From positions 1 through 9,291 of the forward strand of contig CAZQIC010000159.1 of the NCBI GenBank assembly GCA_964593555.1: a stretch of DNA of 9,291 nucleotides, in the 5' to 3' direction. The first letter of the stretch is position 1; each line of letters starts with the position of its first letter. Shown in pieces: positions 1-7,783 of the stretch. The position numbers were made by a program, and so were the translations under genes. The stretch comes from CAZQIC01 sp964593555. Its GTDB lineage: Bacteria; Bacteroidota; Bacteroidia; JAFLBG01. The notes beneath the pieces were generated by a model that was not told the origin of the DNA, did not search any database, and was given only the letters and a program-made list of their open reading frames with translations.

Positions 1-51
1 AACTTTTTTCTAACTTTATGTTCTTAATATCTTATTCGGTATAAACTCTAA
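1..51. other. AT-rich left end, no coding match
   Basis: Only 12 of the first 60 bases are G or C. All three forward frames contain stops here; in the frame of the downstream gene these are TAA at 25-27 and 49-51. No frame resembles the part of the neighbouring paralogue (residues about 165-180) that should precede the gene fragment starting at 52. The stretch contains CTAAC within a T-rich run at 4-17, which resembles an intron branch point, but this is weak evidence in AT-rich DNA. It may be non-bacterial flank or simply degraded or unrelated sequence. Confidence 0.35.
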
Positions 52-1047
52 TACAAAAAATTATTTTACCAGGTTTATATTTATTATCAGAAAGGCGGTT
101 TATTAAGAGACAAAGACAACCTGAAGCAATTGAATTTATTAATGAGTAACCCTTTGCTTTCTTCAGAAGAAAAAGCGCCGACGATTGAGAGCAAGCGGAC
201 GTTTAATCTCATTTACGTTTATTACAGTTATTTAATTGGAAACACAGAGGCCGCATATAAATATACAAAACGCCTTACCGAATTTGTGTATCCCAGCGAT
301 GATCTGAAGGGAGAAATAAAATACATTAGTTCCATTCGCAATTTATTATCTACACAATATACATTGAGGAAATTTGCGGATATGGAGGTTTCTTTAAAAA
401 AGTTGCACGAGGTAATTCCCAGGTCAGAGCACTCAACAATTATTCTTGATTATTGTTTAGGCCTGGAGATCGCGCTTTACATTGACACCGGCCGCATACA
501 AAAGGCCATTGCAGTACTTCCACGGGCCGAGCTTGCCATAAAAAATAATGATCGAAACCTCAAACGGTCAGAATATCTTTTGTTGCAATTCAATATTGCC
601 ATAGTTTATTTTACCGCCCAGGAATACAACAAGTGTTTGTTTTGGATCAATAATATTCTCAATGAAAAAAACTACCAGCGGAAAGACATTATTGCCTGTG
701 TTAAAATAATGAACCTGCTCGTGCATTATGAATTGGGAAATGCCGAATTGCTGGAATATTTACTGCGAGGTTATGCAAAAGAAATAAAAGATAATTCTTT
801 CTTTATTGAGCGCACTTTTGTGGAATTTGCCAAGAACACCTTTGGTAAGGTGGTTAGCAAAAAGGAAATACTACCCGCCCTGAGCCAGCTCAAAGAAAAA
901 ATACTTGGCATGATTTCCAGCGAATCAGAGAAAAAATTACTCGACGCATTTGACATAACGGTTTGGATAGACAGCAAAATCAGCAATAAAAAAATGGAGG
1001 CGATTTTGCAGCAACGATATCAAAATACAGCTGCTGCAAAAAACTAA
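52..1047 (+). CDS. Helical-repeat (TPR-like) protein, 5'-truncated paralogue of the next gene
   Basis: This is a hypothetical protein of unknown function, probably cytoplasmic, with no signal peptide or membrane segment. The frame is open from 52 to the TAA at 1045-1047. Possible starts are TTG at 130 and ATG at 142, but neither is convincing. The protein aligns with the last ~330 residues of the 511-residue protein encoded at 1163-2698. Shared landmarks are LVHYEL followed by N-x-ELL, a W-(I/L)-(D/E)-SKI motif near the C-terminus, and a TPR-like helix pair (YF..QEYNKCLFWINNIL). The alignment continues without gaps upstream of TTG130, to roughly codon 106 and perhaps further, so the gene has probably lost its first ~180 codons rather than starting at 130. 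The missing end coincides with a stop-filled AT-rich stretch, which suggests a breakpoint. I am sure of the coding frame and the paralogy, less sure of the 5' boundary. Confidence 0.75.
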   Translation, partial: YKKLFYQVYIYYQKGGLLRDKDNLKQLNLLMSNPLLSSEEKAPTIESKRTFNLIYVYYSYLIGNTEAAYKYTKRLTEFVYPSDDLKGEIKYISSIRNLLSTQYTLRKFADMEVSLKKLHEVIPRSEHSTIILDYCLGLEIALYIDTGRIQKAIAVLPRAELAIKNNDRNLKRSEYLLLQFNIAIVYFTAQEYNKCLFWINNILNEKNYQRKDIIACVKIMNLLVHYELGNAELLEYLLRGYAKEIKDNSFFIERTFVEFAKNTFGKVVSKKEILPALSQLKEKILGMISSESEKKLLDAFDITVWIDSKISNKKMEAILQQRYQNTAAAKN

Positions 1048-1162
1048 TTGCCAACTTATTTATCATTGCTGTAATTCCGCCCCCTGAACAATAAAGCAAT
1101 TTCATAAATTATAATTCTAACTTCTGGTTTTTTTGTATTTTTATCCTTACTTAGAATGGGAA

Positions 1163-2698
1163 ATGAAGACACCTTCAGATAATCTATATTTATTAATTAA
1201 AAGTCTAACAAAGACTGAAAAAAGATATTTCAAACTTTTTGCACGCATGCATGGGGGTGAAGAGGACACCAGCTATGTAACACTTTTTGATACCATTGAA
1301 GAACAAGGTGCTTACGATGAAAGTAAAATAAAACAAAAGCTATCCGGAACAGCATTGGCTAAAAATTTAGCTGTTGCAAAAAGCTATTTGTACAAGCTAA
1401 TACTTAAAAGTCTTTTGCTGTATGGTGCCAACAATGATATTTTTGAAGAAGTTGTTCAGCAATTTACATATGGCAAAATTCTATACAAAAAAGGGTTGCA
1501 CGATCAGGCACTGGTGCTTATCGAAAAAGCAAAAACAAAAAGCCTGGAAAATGAAATGTTTTTACTCGCTGTAGATATTGAAAAATGGTCGAGGAGAGTT
1601 TCGACATGGCAACCGACTTACTCAAATAAAGAAAGTATCGATAAACGATTTGATCAGATTTTTTTGCTTCTAAAAAAAGAAGAGTCTGTTTTAAATCAGC
1701 TTCTGTTTAACGATATTCTTATGATCCCCTTGAGAAAAACTCAACAAGCTAGAAAACAGGAAGAAATCGATGAAGTAACCAAGGCGTTAAAGCCTTATAT
1801 AAAACCGCCAGTCCCACAATATGCTTCGGTATCTTCACAAAGAATGTTTCATGAATCAAAAGCTATCTATTATTTATTTATTGGTGATTTTAATAAGCAG
1901 TACGAAGAGATGAGAGCTGCTTTTCACTGGGCTTCAAAAAACAAAAGCAACGTTGTTGTTTACCATAATGCGCTGATCAATTATTTTGTTACGTGCCAGG
2001 TGGTGAAAAAGTACGATGAATGCAAATGGATCGTAAAAGAAATAGAAGCCATAGACATTGGCGGCGCATTAAGCGCGGATCTCCAATTAAGCGTTTTGTT
2101 TTGGGTAAAATTGTATGTGTGTTTAGGAACAGGAAATTTTGATGAAGGAACGCTCTATGTAAAAAGTGTTGAAAAGCGCGTTCTCTCCCTTGACATGAAA
2201 AGTTATTATTACAATTTACAGGGAGGGGCATATGCCGCTGCTTACCTTTTCTTTATTCAAGGCAATTATTCCGAGACGCTAATGTGGCTCAATAAATTTT
2301 ACTTTTTCAAGAAAAACGAATTTGGCGTTCGTGATGATCTGTTTTTCAAAGCAAGCTTACTTTATATGCTTGTACATTATGAACTCAAAAATGAAGAATT
2401 ATTAAAATATGTGATTAAACACACGTACAAATGGCTGCTGAAGGCAAATGCACTTAACAATTATGAAAAGACCATTTTAGGCTTTATAAGAAAGGAAATG
2501 GCCACCCCTAAAACTCATAAGGAAATGCTGCTCGCATATAAAAAATTAAAAGACAAGTTAAGTCAACTTGCTAAAGACCCTTTAAATATGGTTATTGTAG
2601 ACCAACTCGATCTTTGTGCCTGGCTGGAAAGCAAAATCGACAAAAGGTCTTTTGAGGAGGTGTTAAAGAAAAAGATCGAGGCCGAATTTTTGAAATAG
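1163..2698 (+). CDS. Helical-repeat (TPR-like) hypothetical protein, full length
   Basis: The product is 511 residues, predicted mostly alpha-helical, soluble, with no signal peptide and no recognisable catalytic motif. I chose ATG at 1163, because the N-terminus from there (MKTPSDNLYLLIKSLTKTEK, then RYFKLF) has the form I recognise from a family common in Bacteroidota. A TTG at 1133 would add ten aromatic-rich residues that do not look like the family. Helix pairs spaced like TPRs appear around residues 350-385 (aromatic and small residues, then GNYSETLMWLNKF) and 395-425 (YMLVHYELKNEELLKY). The tail carries CAWLESKIDKRSF, matched by VWIDSKISNKKM in the upstream paralogue. It follows that paralogue on the same strand after 115 bases and ends 2 bases from the convergent response regulator gene. 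The function is unknown. Helical-repeat proteins usually bind other proteins, and this is the only inference I would draw. Confidence 0.85.
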   Translation: MKTPSDNLYLLIKSLTKTEKRYFKLFARMHGGEEDTSYVTLFDTIEEQGAYDESKIKQKLSGTALAKNLAVAKSYLYKLILKSLLLYGANNDIFEEVVQQFTYGKILYKKGLHDQALVLIEKAKTKSLENEMFLLAVDIEKWSRRVSTWQPTYSNKESIDKRFDQIFLLLKKEESVLNQLLFNDILMIPLRKTQQARKQEEIDEVTKALKPYIKPPVPQYASVSSQRMFHESKAIYYLFIGDFNKQYEEMRAAFHWASKNKSNVVVYHNALINYFVTCQVVKKYDECKWIVKEIEAIDIGGALSADLQLSVLFWVKLYVCLGTGNFDEGTLYVKSVEKRVLSLDMKSYYYNLQGGAYAAAYLFFIQGNYSETLMWLNKFYFFKKNEFGVRDDLFFKASLLYMLVHYELKNEELLKYVIKHTYKWLLKANALNNYEKTILGFIRKEMATPKTHKEMLLAYKKLKDKLSQLAKDPLNMVIVDQLDLCAWLESKIDKRSFEEVLKKKIEAEFLK

Positions 2699-2700
2699 GC

Positions 2701-3453
2701 CTATACCATATTCAGCTTTTTCAGCAATTCTTCTTTGTACGATCCGCCAATAGTAATTTGCTTTTTGTTGTCTTCTAGAATAAGATTTGGAGATTCTACC
2801 GCAACAATCTTATCAATTCTAACAATGAAAGATCTGTGTGCGCGTACAAAATCTGTTGAAGGAAGTTTTTTCTCGATGTCTTTCATTGTTGAGTGGATCG
2901 TATATTTTGCGTTCGCGGTATTTATCACCACGTAATCCTTCAGGGCCTCTACAAAATAAATGTCTTTTGTGTTTACTTTCACCAGCCTGGAATTGGCCTT
3001 AACAAAAATGATATCCTTGCTTTCCTTCCCCTCAACTAAAGAATAAAGAAGGTCTCTTTCTTTTCTTATTTCTTTTTCCTTCTCGTGTTTATACAATGCC
3101 ATTTCAATGGAGGTGTGAAGATCAATCTCCTTGAATGGCTTTATAATGTAGCCATAAGGCTCAGCAACCTTCGCTTTATTCAACGTACTTTCATCAGCGT
3201 AGGCGGTAAGAAAAATAATAGGGATATTAAATTTCTCCTTTATCTGCGCAGCGGCTTCTATCCCGCTCATATCACCCTTAAGCATAATATCCATCAGCAC
3301 AATATGAGGCTGGTGCTCTTCCACTGCGGAAATTGCGTCATAGCCATTTGAGCATATCGACAATACGTTATAACCCAGTTTCTTTAAACTTAGTTGGATA
3401 TCCTTTGCAACAATGCTTTCATCTTCAACAACTATAATATTGGTTTTAGACAT
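2701..3453 (-). CDS. Response regulator, REC-LytTR (LytR/AlgR family)
   Basis: This 250-residue two-component response regulator is cytoplasmic and DNA-binding. The receiver domain spans about residues 4-120. It has the acidic pair E10/D11 before E12, the phospho-acceptor D55 in IVLMDIMLKG, T83 in IIFLTAY, and K105 in the GYIIKPF motif, so all the residues needed for phosphorylation are present. A charged helical linker follows at about 118-145. The LytTR domain occupies about 147-248 and includes IYFVEALKDYVVI and the FVRAHRSFIV motif typical of this DNA-binding fold. The start is ATG at 3453. The gene lies 11 bases after the histidine kinase gene, so the two are almost certainly co-transcribed partners. 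The targets cannot be seen from the sequence; LytTR regulators usually bind paired direct repeats, and I did not find a convincing pair here. The gene ends 2 bases from the convergent helical-repeat gene. Confidence 0.95.
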   Translation of the reverse strand: MSKTNIIVVEDESIVAKDIQLSLKKLGYNVLSICSNGYDAISAVEEHQPHIVLMDIMLKGDMSGIEAAAQIKEKFNIPIIFLTAYADESTLNKAKVAEPYGYIIKPFKEIDLHTSIEMALYKHEKEKEIRKERDLLYSLVEGKESKDIIFVKANSRLVKVNTKDIYFVEALKDYVVINTANAKYTIHSTMKDIEKKLPSTDFVRAHRSFIVRIDKIVAVESPNLILEDNKKQITIGGSYKEELLKKLNMV

Positions 3454-3464
3454 AATATGTGATT

Positions 3465-6128
3465 TTAACTTTTAATCTTTTTACTTTGTTTAAATGTTAT
3501 CCTAAAATTTGCCCCTGCTGTATTATCCAATTCTATTTTTCCATTCATCTGATCCACCAGTGTTATTACCAACTGCAGACCCAGCGACTGTGTATTCCTG
3601 TAATCTACTTCAGCGGGCAGCCCCCTTCCATTGTCTTTTACAATTATCTCCACCTCATCGTCTTTCTGCAAAAGTCCAATAAATAACGCCCCTTTTGTAC
3701 TCGCAGGAAAGGCATACTTAAGCGTATTGGACACTAATTCATTTAATATTAACCCGCAAGGTATGGCGGAATCAAGATTTAGGAAAACTTCTTCAATCTT
3801 AAGTTCTAGCTCTACCTTTTCACCGGTACTAATATACGTATGAACAAGGTTATTAGACAAATTTACTATGTAATCTGAGAACTTTATTCCTGAAAAATCC
3901 TTTGTTTGATACAAACTTTCATGTATAAACGCCATTGATTTGATCCTGTTTTGGCTTTCCCGCAGCAGGTTTTTGATATTATTGTCGCTTACATAAGATG
4001 ATTGCAGGTTTAATATACTTGATATTACCTGCAAATTATTTTTCACCCGGTGATGAACTTCTTTTAACAAAATCTCCTTTTCTTTTAGCGAGTGGCGCAC
4101 TTTTTCTTCTGCAACTTTTCTCTCTAATATTTCTCTTTGAAGTTGAATATTCGCCGTTTCTGCGATCTCGGCCCTTAATCTTTCTTCATTGAGTTTACGC
4201 TCCATGGATATATCGTGAAACACCACCAACACCGCAGGTTTCCCATTGTATACAAAGGTTATCGGCTTATATTCCACATCAATCACCGTTCCTTTTTCCG
4301 TGTTTATTTTTGATAATTTAAATCTCACCTGCTTGCCGGCAAGTATAGCGTCCTTATCCTTTGCGATTTGTCCGTGATATTCCGGCAATATCCAGTCGAA
4401 CATGGAAAGGTTCTTTACTTTTGATAAATTTTTGATCCCAAGGATATCAAGCGTAGCCCTGTTTGCATAGAGTATTTTCCCTTTGTAATCGTGAATAAAC
4501 GTTCCTTGAGGAGACTGCTCCACCAGATTTTGATACGTTTCGCGGCTCTGGTTAAGCCTTAGCTCCTGTTCCTTTCTTTCGGTAATGTCCGCGATAAACC
4601 CCTCTATAAACAACAGCTTTCCCTTATCATCAAAAACCCCTTCCCCCTTTTCCCAGATCCATTTTATTTTTTTCTTTTTGCTGACTATCCTATATTGTAT
4701 CTCGAAGTGTATATGGTTTTGGAGCGCCTCTTTTATTTCTTTCCTTCCAATTTCTCTGTCTTGGGGAAATACAAGGTCGGCGAAAGCTACTTTCTTATTA
4801 AATATGACGTCCTCCTCTTTATATCCTGTTAGTTTTTCACAACCATTGCTCAAGAACAACATTGTCCAGCTCTTATCGTACAAACAGCGGTATGCCATTC
4901 CCGGCAAATTGTTCATTAGGGTCGAAAGCGCACGTTCGCTTTCTCTCAACGCCATTTCGTTGGCCTTTCGCTGAGTTATATCGTATGCAACCGTAACCCT
5001 GATCTTCCTGTTTTTAAATTTTATATCCTTCCCTTTCGATTCAAGAAAAACTCTCGACTTATCTTTCGTAAATGAAAGCACCTCCATTTTTCCTTTTTTC
5101 TTTCCCGTTTTATAAGCATAAGCCTCTTTCTGCATTTCGGGTACAACAAAGTCGTCGATAACTTTTAAGCCAATTATTTCTTTTGCACTTCCATAACCAT
5201 GTATTTTGGCGAACTGTTCATTCGCATCAATTATTTTTCCGTTCTCGCTAAATGCAATCCCTTCAAAAGCCGACTCAGAAAGCGCCTTAAACCGCTCTTC
5301 ACTTTCCTTCACATGCGCTTCTGTTTTGTTCTTTTCGGTTACATCAATTGACACGCCAACAGCTCCCTGAATTTTTCCATTCTTATCCTTCAGCGGTTCA
5401 ATATACTGCTGAAATACTTTTCCATGAGAATGCCTGTCACAAATTATTTTTTTTCCTCTTAGTGCGCCACTAATAGCATTCAGAATTTCTACTTTATCAT
5501 TATCGCCTCTTAGCAGACTAATCACATCTTTCCCGATATATTTTTTTGATGTTTCCTTCAAGCCCGGACCCACCAGGCTGGTGATGATCCGTTTTTTATC
5601 TACAGTCCATATACTAAAGGGTAATTGCTGAAAAATTATATCAAGACTTATTTTGCTTTCGAAAGATTCAAGTTCTGCATTTTTTTCTGCTGAAATATCT
5701 TTTGCAATGGTGTACGCATGAACAACCTTTCCCTTTTTTATAATTGGGATGACATATGTCTCATACCAGGATTTTGTTCCGTTTTCACCATCAGCATGTA
5801 ACATGAAGTGCTCTGTTCTTTTATTCTTAAATGCGGAGTTAACTTTTTTTATGTGAAGGGGGAGGAATTCTTTTGAAATAAACTGATCGGAACTTGAGCC
5901 AATGACATCCTCTTTTTTATATCCCGGCAAAATTTTGTTTATCCCCCTTACAATTCTTTTTTTATCAACAACAATAACAAAAAACGGAAGCTGTCCCGAT
6001 TGTGGGCCCGACAATATATCAAACCCCGATATTTCATTCTCAGGTGCTCTCTTTGATTGAAGCTGTTGTTGCAGCTGTTTAATTTCCTGCAGTAATTCTT
6101 TTTTGCTTTTGGAGGATGTTGCTTTCAA
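3465..6128 (-). CDS. Soluble multi-PAS sensor histidine kinase (HisKA_2 type)
   Basis: This 887-residue kinase has no signal peptide or membrane span, so it should sense a cytoplasmic cue. After a short N-terminal coiled coil (about 8-26) come five PAS-like modules at about 47-148, 162-267, 278-388, 399-518 and 529-644. Several end in the D-I-(T/S)-x-(R/E)-K motif that closes PAS domains, and the fourth looks PAS_3-like (WIWEKGEG then IEGFIADITERK). A coiled coil at about 645-688 leads into the HisKA_2 dimerisation domain with LLKEVHHRVKNNLQ; the phosphorylated histidine is H692 or H693. The HATPase_c domain at about 770-882 has the N box (LNELVSNTLKYAF, N796/N801), the G1 box (DNGRGLP, D832) and the G2 box (SLGLQLV). 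The start is TTG at 6128, six bases after the TAA of the MORN gene and in the same frame; no ATG occurs until residue 109, which lies inside PAS1. The response regulator follows after 11 bases. The ligand is unknown. Confidence 0.93.
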   Translation of the reverse strand: MKATSSKSKKELLQEIKQLQQQLQSKRAPENEISGFDILSGPQSGQLPFFVIVVDKKRIVRGINKILPGYKKEDVIGSSSDQFISKEFLPLHIKKVNSAFKNKRTEHFMLHADGENGTKSWYETYVIPIIKKGKVVHAYTIAKDISAEKNAELESFESKISLDIIFQQLPFSIWTVDKKRIITSLVGPGLKETSKKYIGKDVISLLRGDNDKVEILNAISGALRGKKIICDRHSHGKVFQQYIEPLKDKNGKIQGAVGVSIDVTEKNKTEAHVKESEERFKALSESAFEGIAFSENGKIIDANEQFAKIHGYGSAKEIIGLKVIDDFVVPEMQKEAYAYKTGKKKGKMEVLSFTKDKSRVFLESKGKDIKFKNRKIRVTVAYDITQRKANEMALRESERALSTLMNNLPGMAYRCLYDKSWTMLFLSNGCEKLTGYKEEDVIFNKKVAFADLVFPQDREIGRKEIKEALQNHIHFEIQYRIVSKKKKIKWIWEKGEGVFDDKGKLLFIEGFIADITERKEQELRLNQSRETYQNLVEQSPQGTFIHDYKGKILYANRATLDILGIKNLSKVKNLSMFDWILPEYHGQIAKDKDAILAGKQVRFKLSKINTEKGTVIDVEYKPITFVYNGKPAVLVVFHDISMERKLNEERLRAEIAETANIQLQREILERKVAEEKVRHSLKEKEILLKEVHHRVKNNLQVISSILNLQSSYVSDNNIKNLLRESQNRIKSMAFIHESLYQTKDFSGIKFSDYIVNLSNNLVHTYISTGEKVELELKIEEVFLNLDSAIPCGLILNELVSNTLKYAFPASTKGALFIGLLQKDDEVEIIVKDNGRGLPAEVDYRNTQSLGLQLVITLVDQMNGKIELDNTAGANFRITFKQSKKIKS

Positions 6129-6134
6129 TCTGGT

Positions 6135-7691
6135 TTATTTCTTTGAAGTAGACGGGGCATCTACTTCTTCCTGGGTGGGCCTTACTTTTACTCCATCAAA
6201 TTTTACTTCAACATCATTTGCATAGGTTATTTTCAGGTATGACACTCCCGTTTCATCACGGAATTCCCAGTCGCCATCTTTAGCTCCCATAGTATATTTT
6301 CCTTCCTGTTGTAGTTTGCCGTTTGAATAATAATAGGAATGCTTTCCATCCGCATTGCCATCAACATATTTTCCTTCGAAACGAACGCGCCCATTGCTGT
6401 TGTAATAATGTTTCCACTCTCCCTCTCTCCTGTCGGATTTATAAACGCCTTCTTCCCTGTAATCGCCCAGCTGATAAAACCATGGACCTTCTTGTTGTCC
6501 GTCTAAATATTCTCCCCTGGTAATTACCTGGCCAGTATCGCTGTATTCTATCATTTTTCCATCGAGCTTATTGTCGAGGTAGTTTTCTTCTCTTAATAAA
6601 TTGCCGGTTTCATAAAACCATTTCCAGGTACCCTGCGCTTTTCCTTTCGCATCGTATTTTCCCTTTTGCTCCATTTTTCCATTCACATGATAAAACTTCC
6701 ACTCGCCAATTTTTTTTCCATCCTTATACTCTCCGGTAGCTCTAAGTTCCCCGGTTGTGTGAAACTCTTTCCATATCCCCTGTTGTCTTCCTTTCTCATC
6801 CAGGATACCCTCTCCAACCAAATAACCTTCTTCATATATTTTTGCCGAAACAATATTTCCCGACTCATCATATTTCCTGTGCGGACCCTGAGGCAGACTA
6901 TCTTTATATCCTCCTATATATTTTATTTTTCCGGTAGGATAGTATTCTTTCCTTATATCTACTTTTGCTAATTCAGGAACATCTTTTTGCAGAACACCCT
7001 TCACATATTTTGAGGTTGATAATAAACTTCCTTTTATGTTGTATTCTTTAAAATATCCATCCCTTTTATCATCAAGGTAGCGGCCTTCCATTTTTACAAT
7101 TCCATTGGAGTAGAACTCTTTCCACACACCTTGTTTCCATCCGTTTTTATCTTTACGATTGATCCTTTCCATTTTACTTGTAAATCCATATTTATAAGTT
7201 AAAATAGTTTGTATCAATCCTTCCTCATTGTACTCGTAAGCAATACCTTCTTCTTTTCCTTCAGCAAATTTTGTCCGGCTTTTTATTGCGCCACCTGGAA
7301 AATACGTTAAACTTTCTCCCTGTTTAATATCATCAATAAAATTTTCATCGGATAGTAAAATTCCTGTTTTAGGGTCGTATGTTTTTTTAAAGCCGTTCTT
7401 CTTTCCATTTTTATAAGAATAAGAAACCACAACCTTTCCTTCCTCTGAATAAAATTTCCAGGCGCTGTCCAATAAAAAATTTACGCGGTTTCCTTCTGAT
7501 TTTATAAGGCCTGATGGATAATATGTTTTCCAATATCCATCCGGTTTCCCGTCTCTTATTTTTCCTTCACTGGATTTTTTTCCATCAGAATAATAATAAA
7601 CGGTATGGCCTGTTGTATCTGTAGATTGGGAGCTTACTTCAGAAAACGTGACAAAATAAATAAATAAAATAATATATATTTTCATGCGCAT
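6135..7691 (-). CDS. Secreted MORN-repeat protein (YwqK-like)
   Basis: The product is 518 residues. It begins with a signal peptide: MRMK, a hydrophobic stretch at about 5-16, and a likely signal peptidase I site after VSS (S21|Q22). There is no lipobox cysteine. Nearly all the rest is a tandem array of ~23-residue MORN-like units of the form G-x-(I/L/V)-x-x-x-G-x-Y-x-D-G-K-x-x-G-x-W-K-x-Y, from about residue 31 to 490. The tail, about 490-518, is acidic and ends in STSKK. Such proteins are often labelled YwqK-family antitoxin in databases, but that label says little about function, and no toxin gene is nearby. The start is ATG at 7691; ATG at 7685 (residue 3) is equally possible. The protein should be periplasmic or at the cell surface. 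It is the first gene of the apparent operon with the kinase and regulator, 92 bases downstream of nadA. I found no clear promoter or terminator in those 92 bases. Confidence 0.9.
   Translation of the reverse strand: MRMKIYIILFIYFVTFSEVSSQSTDTTGHTVYYYSDGKKSSEGKIRDGKPDGYWKTYYPSGLIKSEGNRVNFLLDSAWKFYSEEGKVVVSYSYKNGKKNGFKKTYDPKTGILLSDENFIDDIKQGESLTYFPGGAIKSRTKFAEGKEEGIAYEYNEEGLIQTILTYKYGFTSKMERINRKDKNGWKQGVWKEFYSNGIVKMEGRYLDDKRDGYFKEYNIKGSLLSTSKYVKGVLQKDVPELAKVDIRKEYYPTGKIKYIGGYKDSLPQGPHRKYDESGNIVSAKIYEEGYLVGEGILDEKGRQQGIWKEFHTTGELRATGEYKDGKKIGEWKFYHVNGKMEQKGKYDAKGKAQGTWKWFYETGNLLREENYLDNKLDGKMIEYSDTGQVITRGEYLDGQQEGPWFYQLGDYREEGVYKSDRREGEWKHYYNSNGRVRFEGKYVDGNADGKHSYYYSNGKLQQEGKYTMGAKDGDWEFRDETGVSYLKITYANDVEVKFDGVKVRPTQEEVDAPSTSKK
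6222..7601 (-). repeat. Array of about 17 MORN-like repeats within the secreted protein
   Basis: These are protein-level tandem repeats of about 23 residues (69 bases), with a few longer units of 34-40 residues near residues 160-200, 235-270 and 280-320. The units are well diverged from each other in DNA, so this is an old array and not a recent slippage expansion. Typical units include TGELRATGEYKDGKKIGEWK and NGKLQQEGKYTMGAKDGDWE. The count of about 17 was made by eye and could be off by one or two. Confidence 0.85.
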
Positions 7692-7783
7692 AATTCATAA
7701 GCCCTTGTTTGTCACAGGGAATACGCCGTCTCTTTTGTAATTTTTTCCCTTTTTAGCAAACGGCTATTTCATTACTTAAATTT

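Noticed and set aside
55..62. AAAAAATT shared by the two junction regions (also 8808-8815) as an insertion target duplication
   Set aside because: It is an eight-base A/T-only match in AT-rich flanks, and neither breakpoint is fixed to the base, so it has no evidential value.
4585..4974. 129-codon open frame on the plus strand inside the kinase gene
   Set aside because: It lies antisense to the well-supported PAS4/PAS5 coding region, has a low-complexity Phe/Ser/Leu-rich product typical of reverse-strand shadows, and no recognisable domain.
6666..6971. 101-codon open frame on the plus strand inside the MORN gene
   Set aside because: It is antisense to the repeat array, and its apparent hydrophobicity comes from the reverse complement of Lys/Glu/Gly-rich codons.
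6135..7691. Toxin-antitoxin system based on the YwqK antitoxin label
   Set aside because: The protein is exported and repeat-built, and no small toxin gene lies beside it; the label is a database habit and not evidence of an antitoxin role.
7692..7783. Terminator hairpin between nadA and the MORN gene
   Set aside because: Only weak stems are seen: CCCT with AGGG, and GCCGT with ACGGC across a loop of nearly 30 bases. Neither is followed by a convincing U-run in the direction of transcription.
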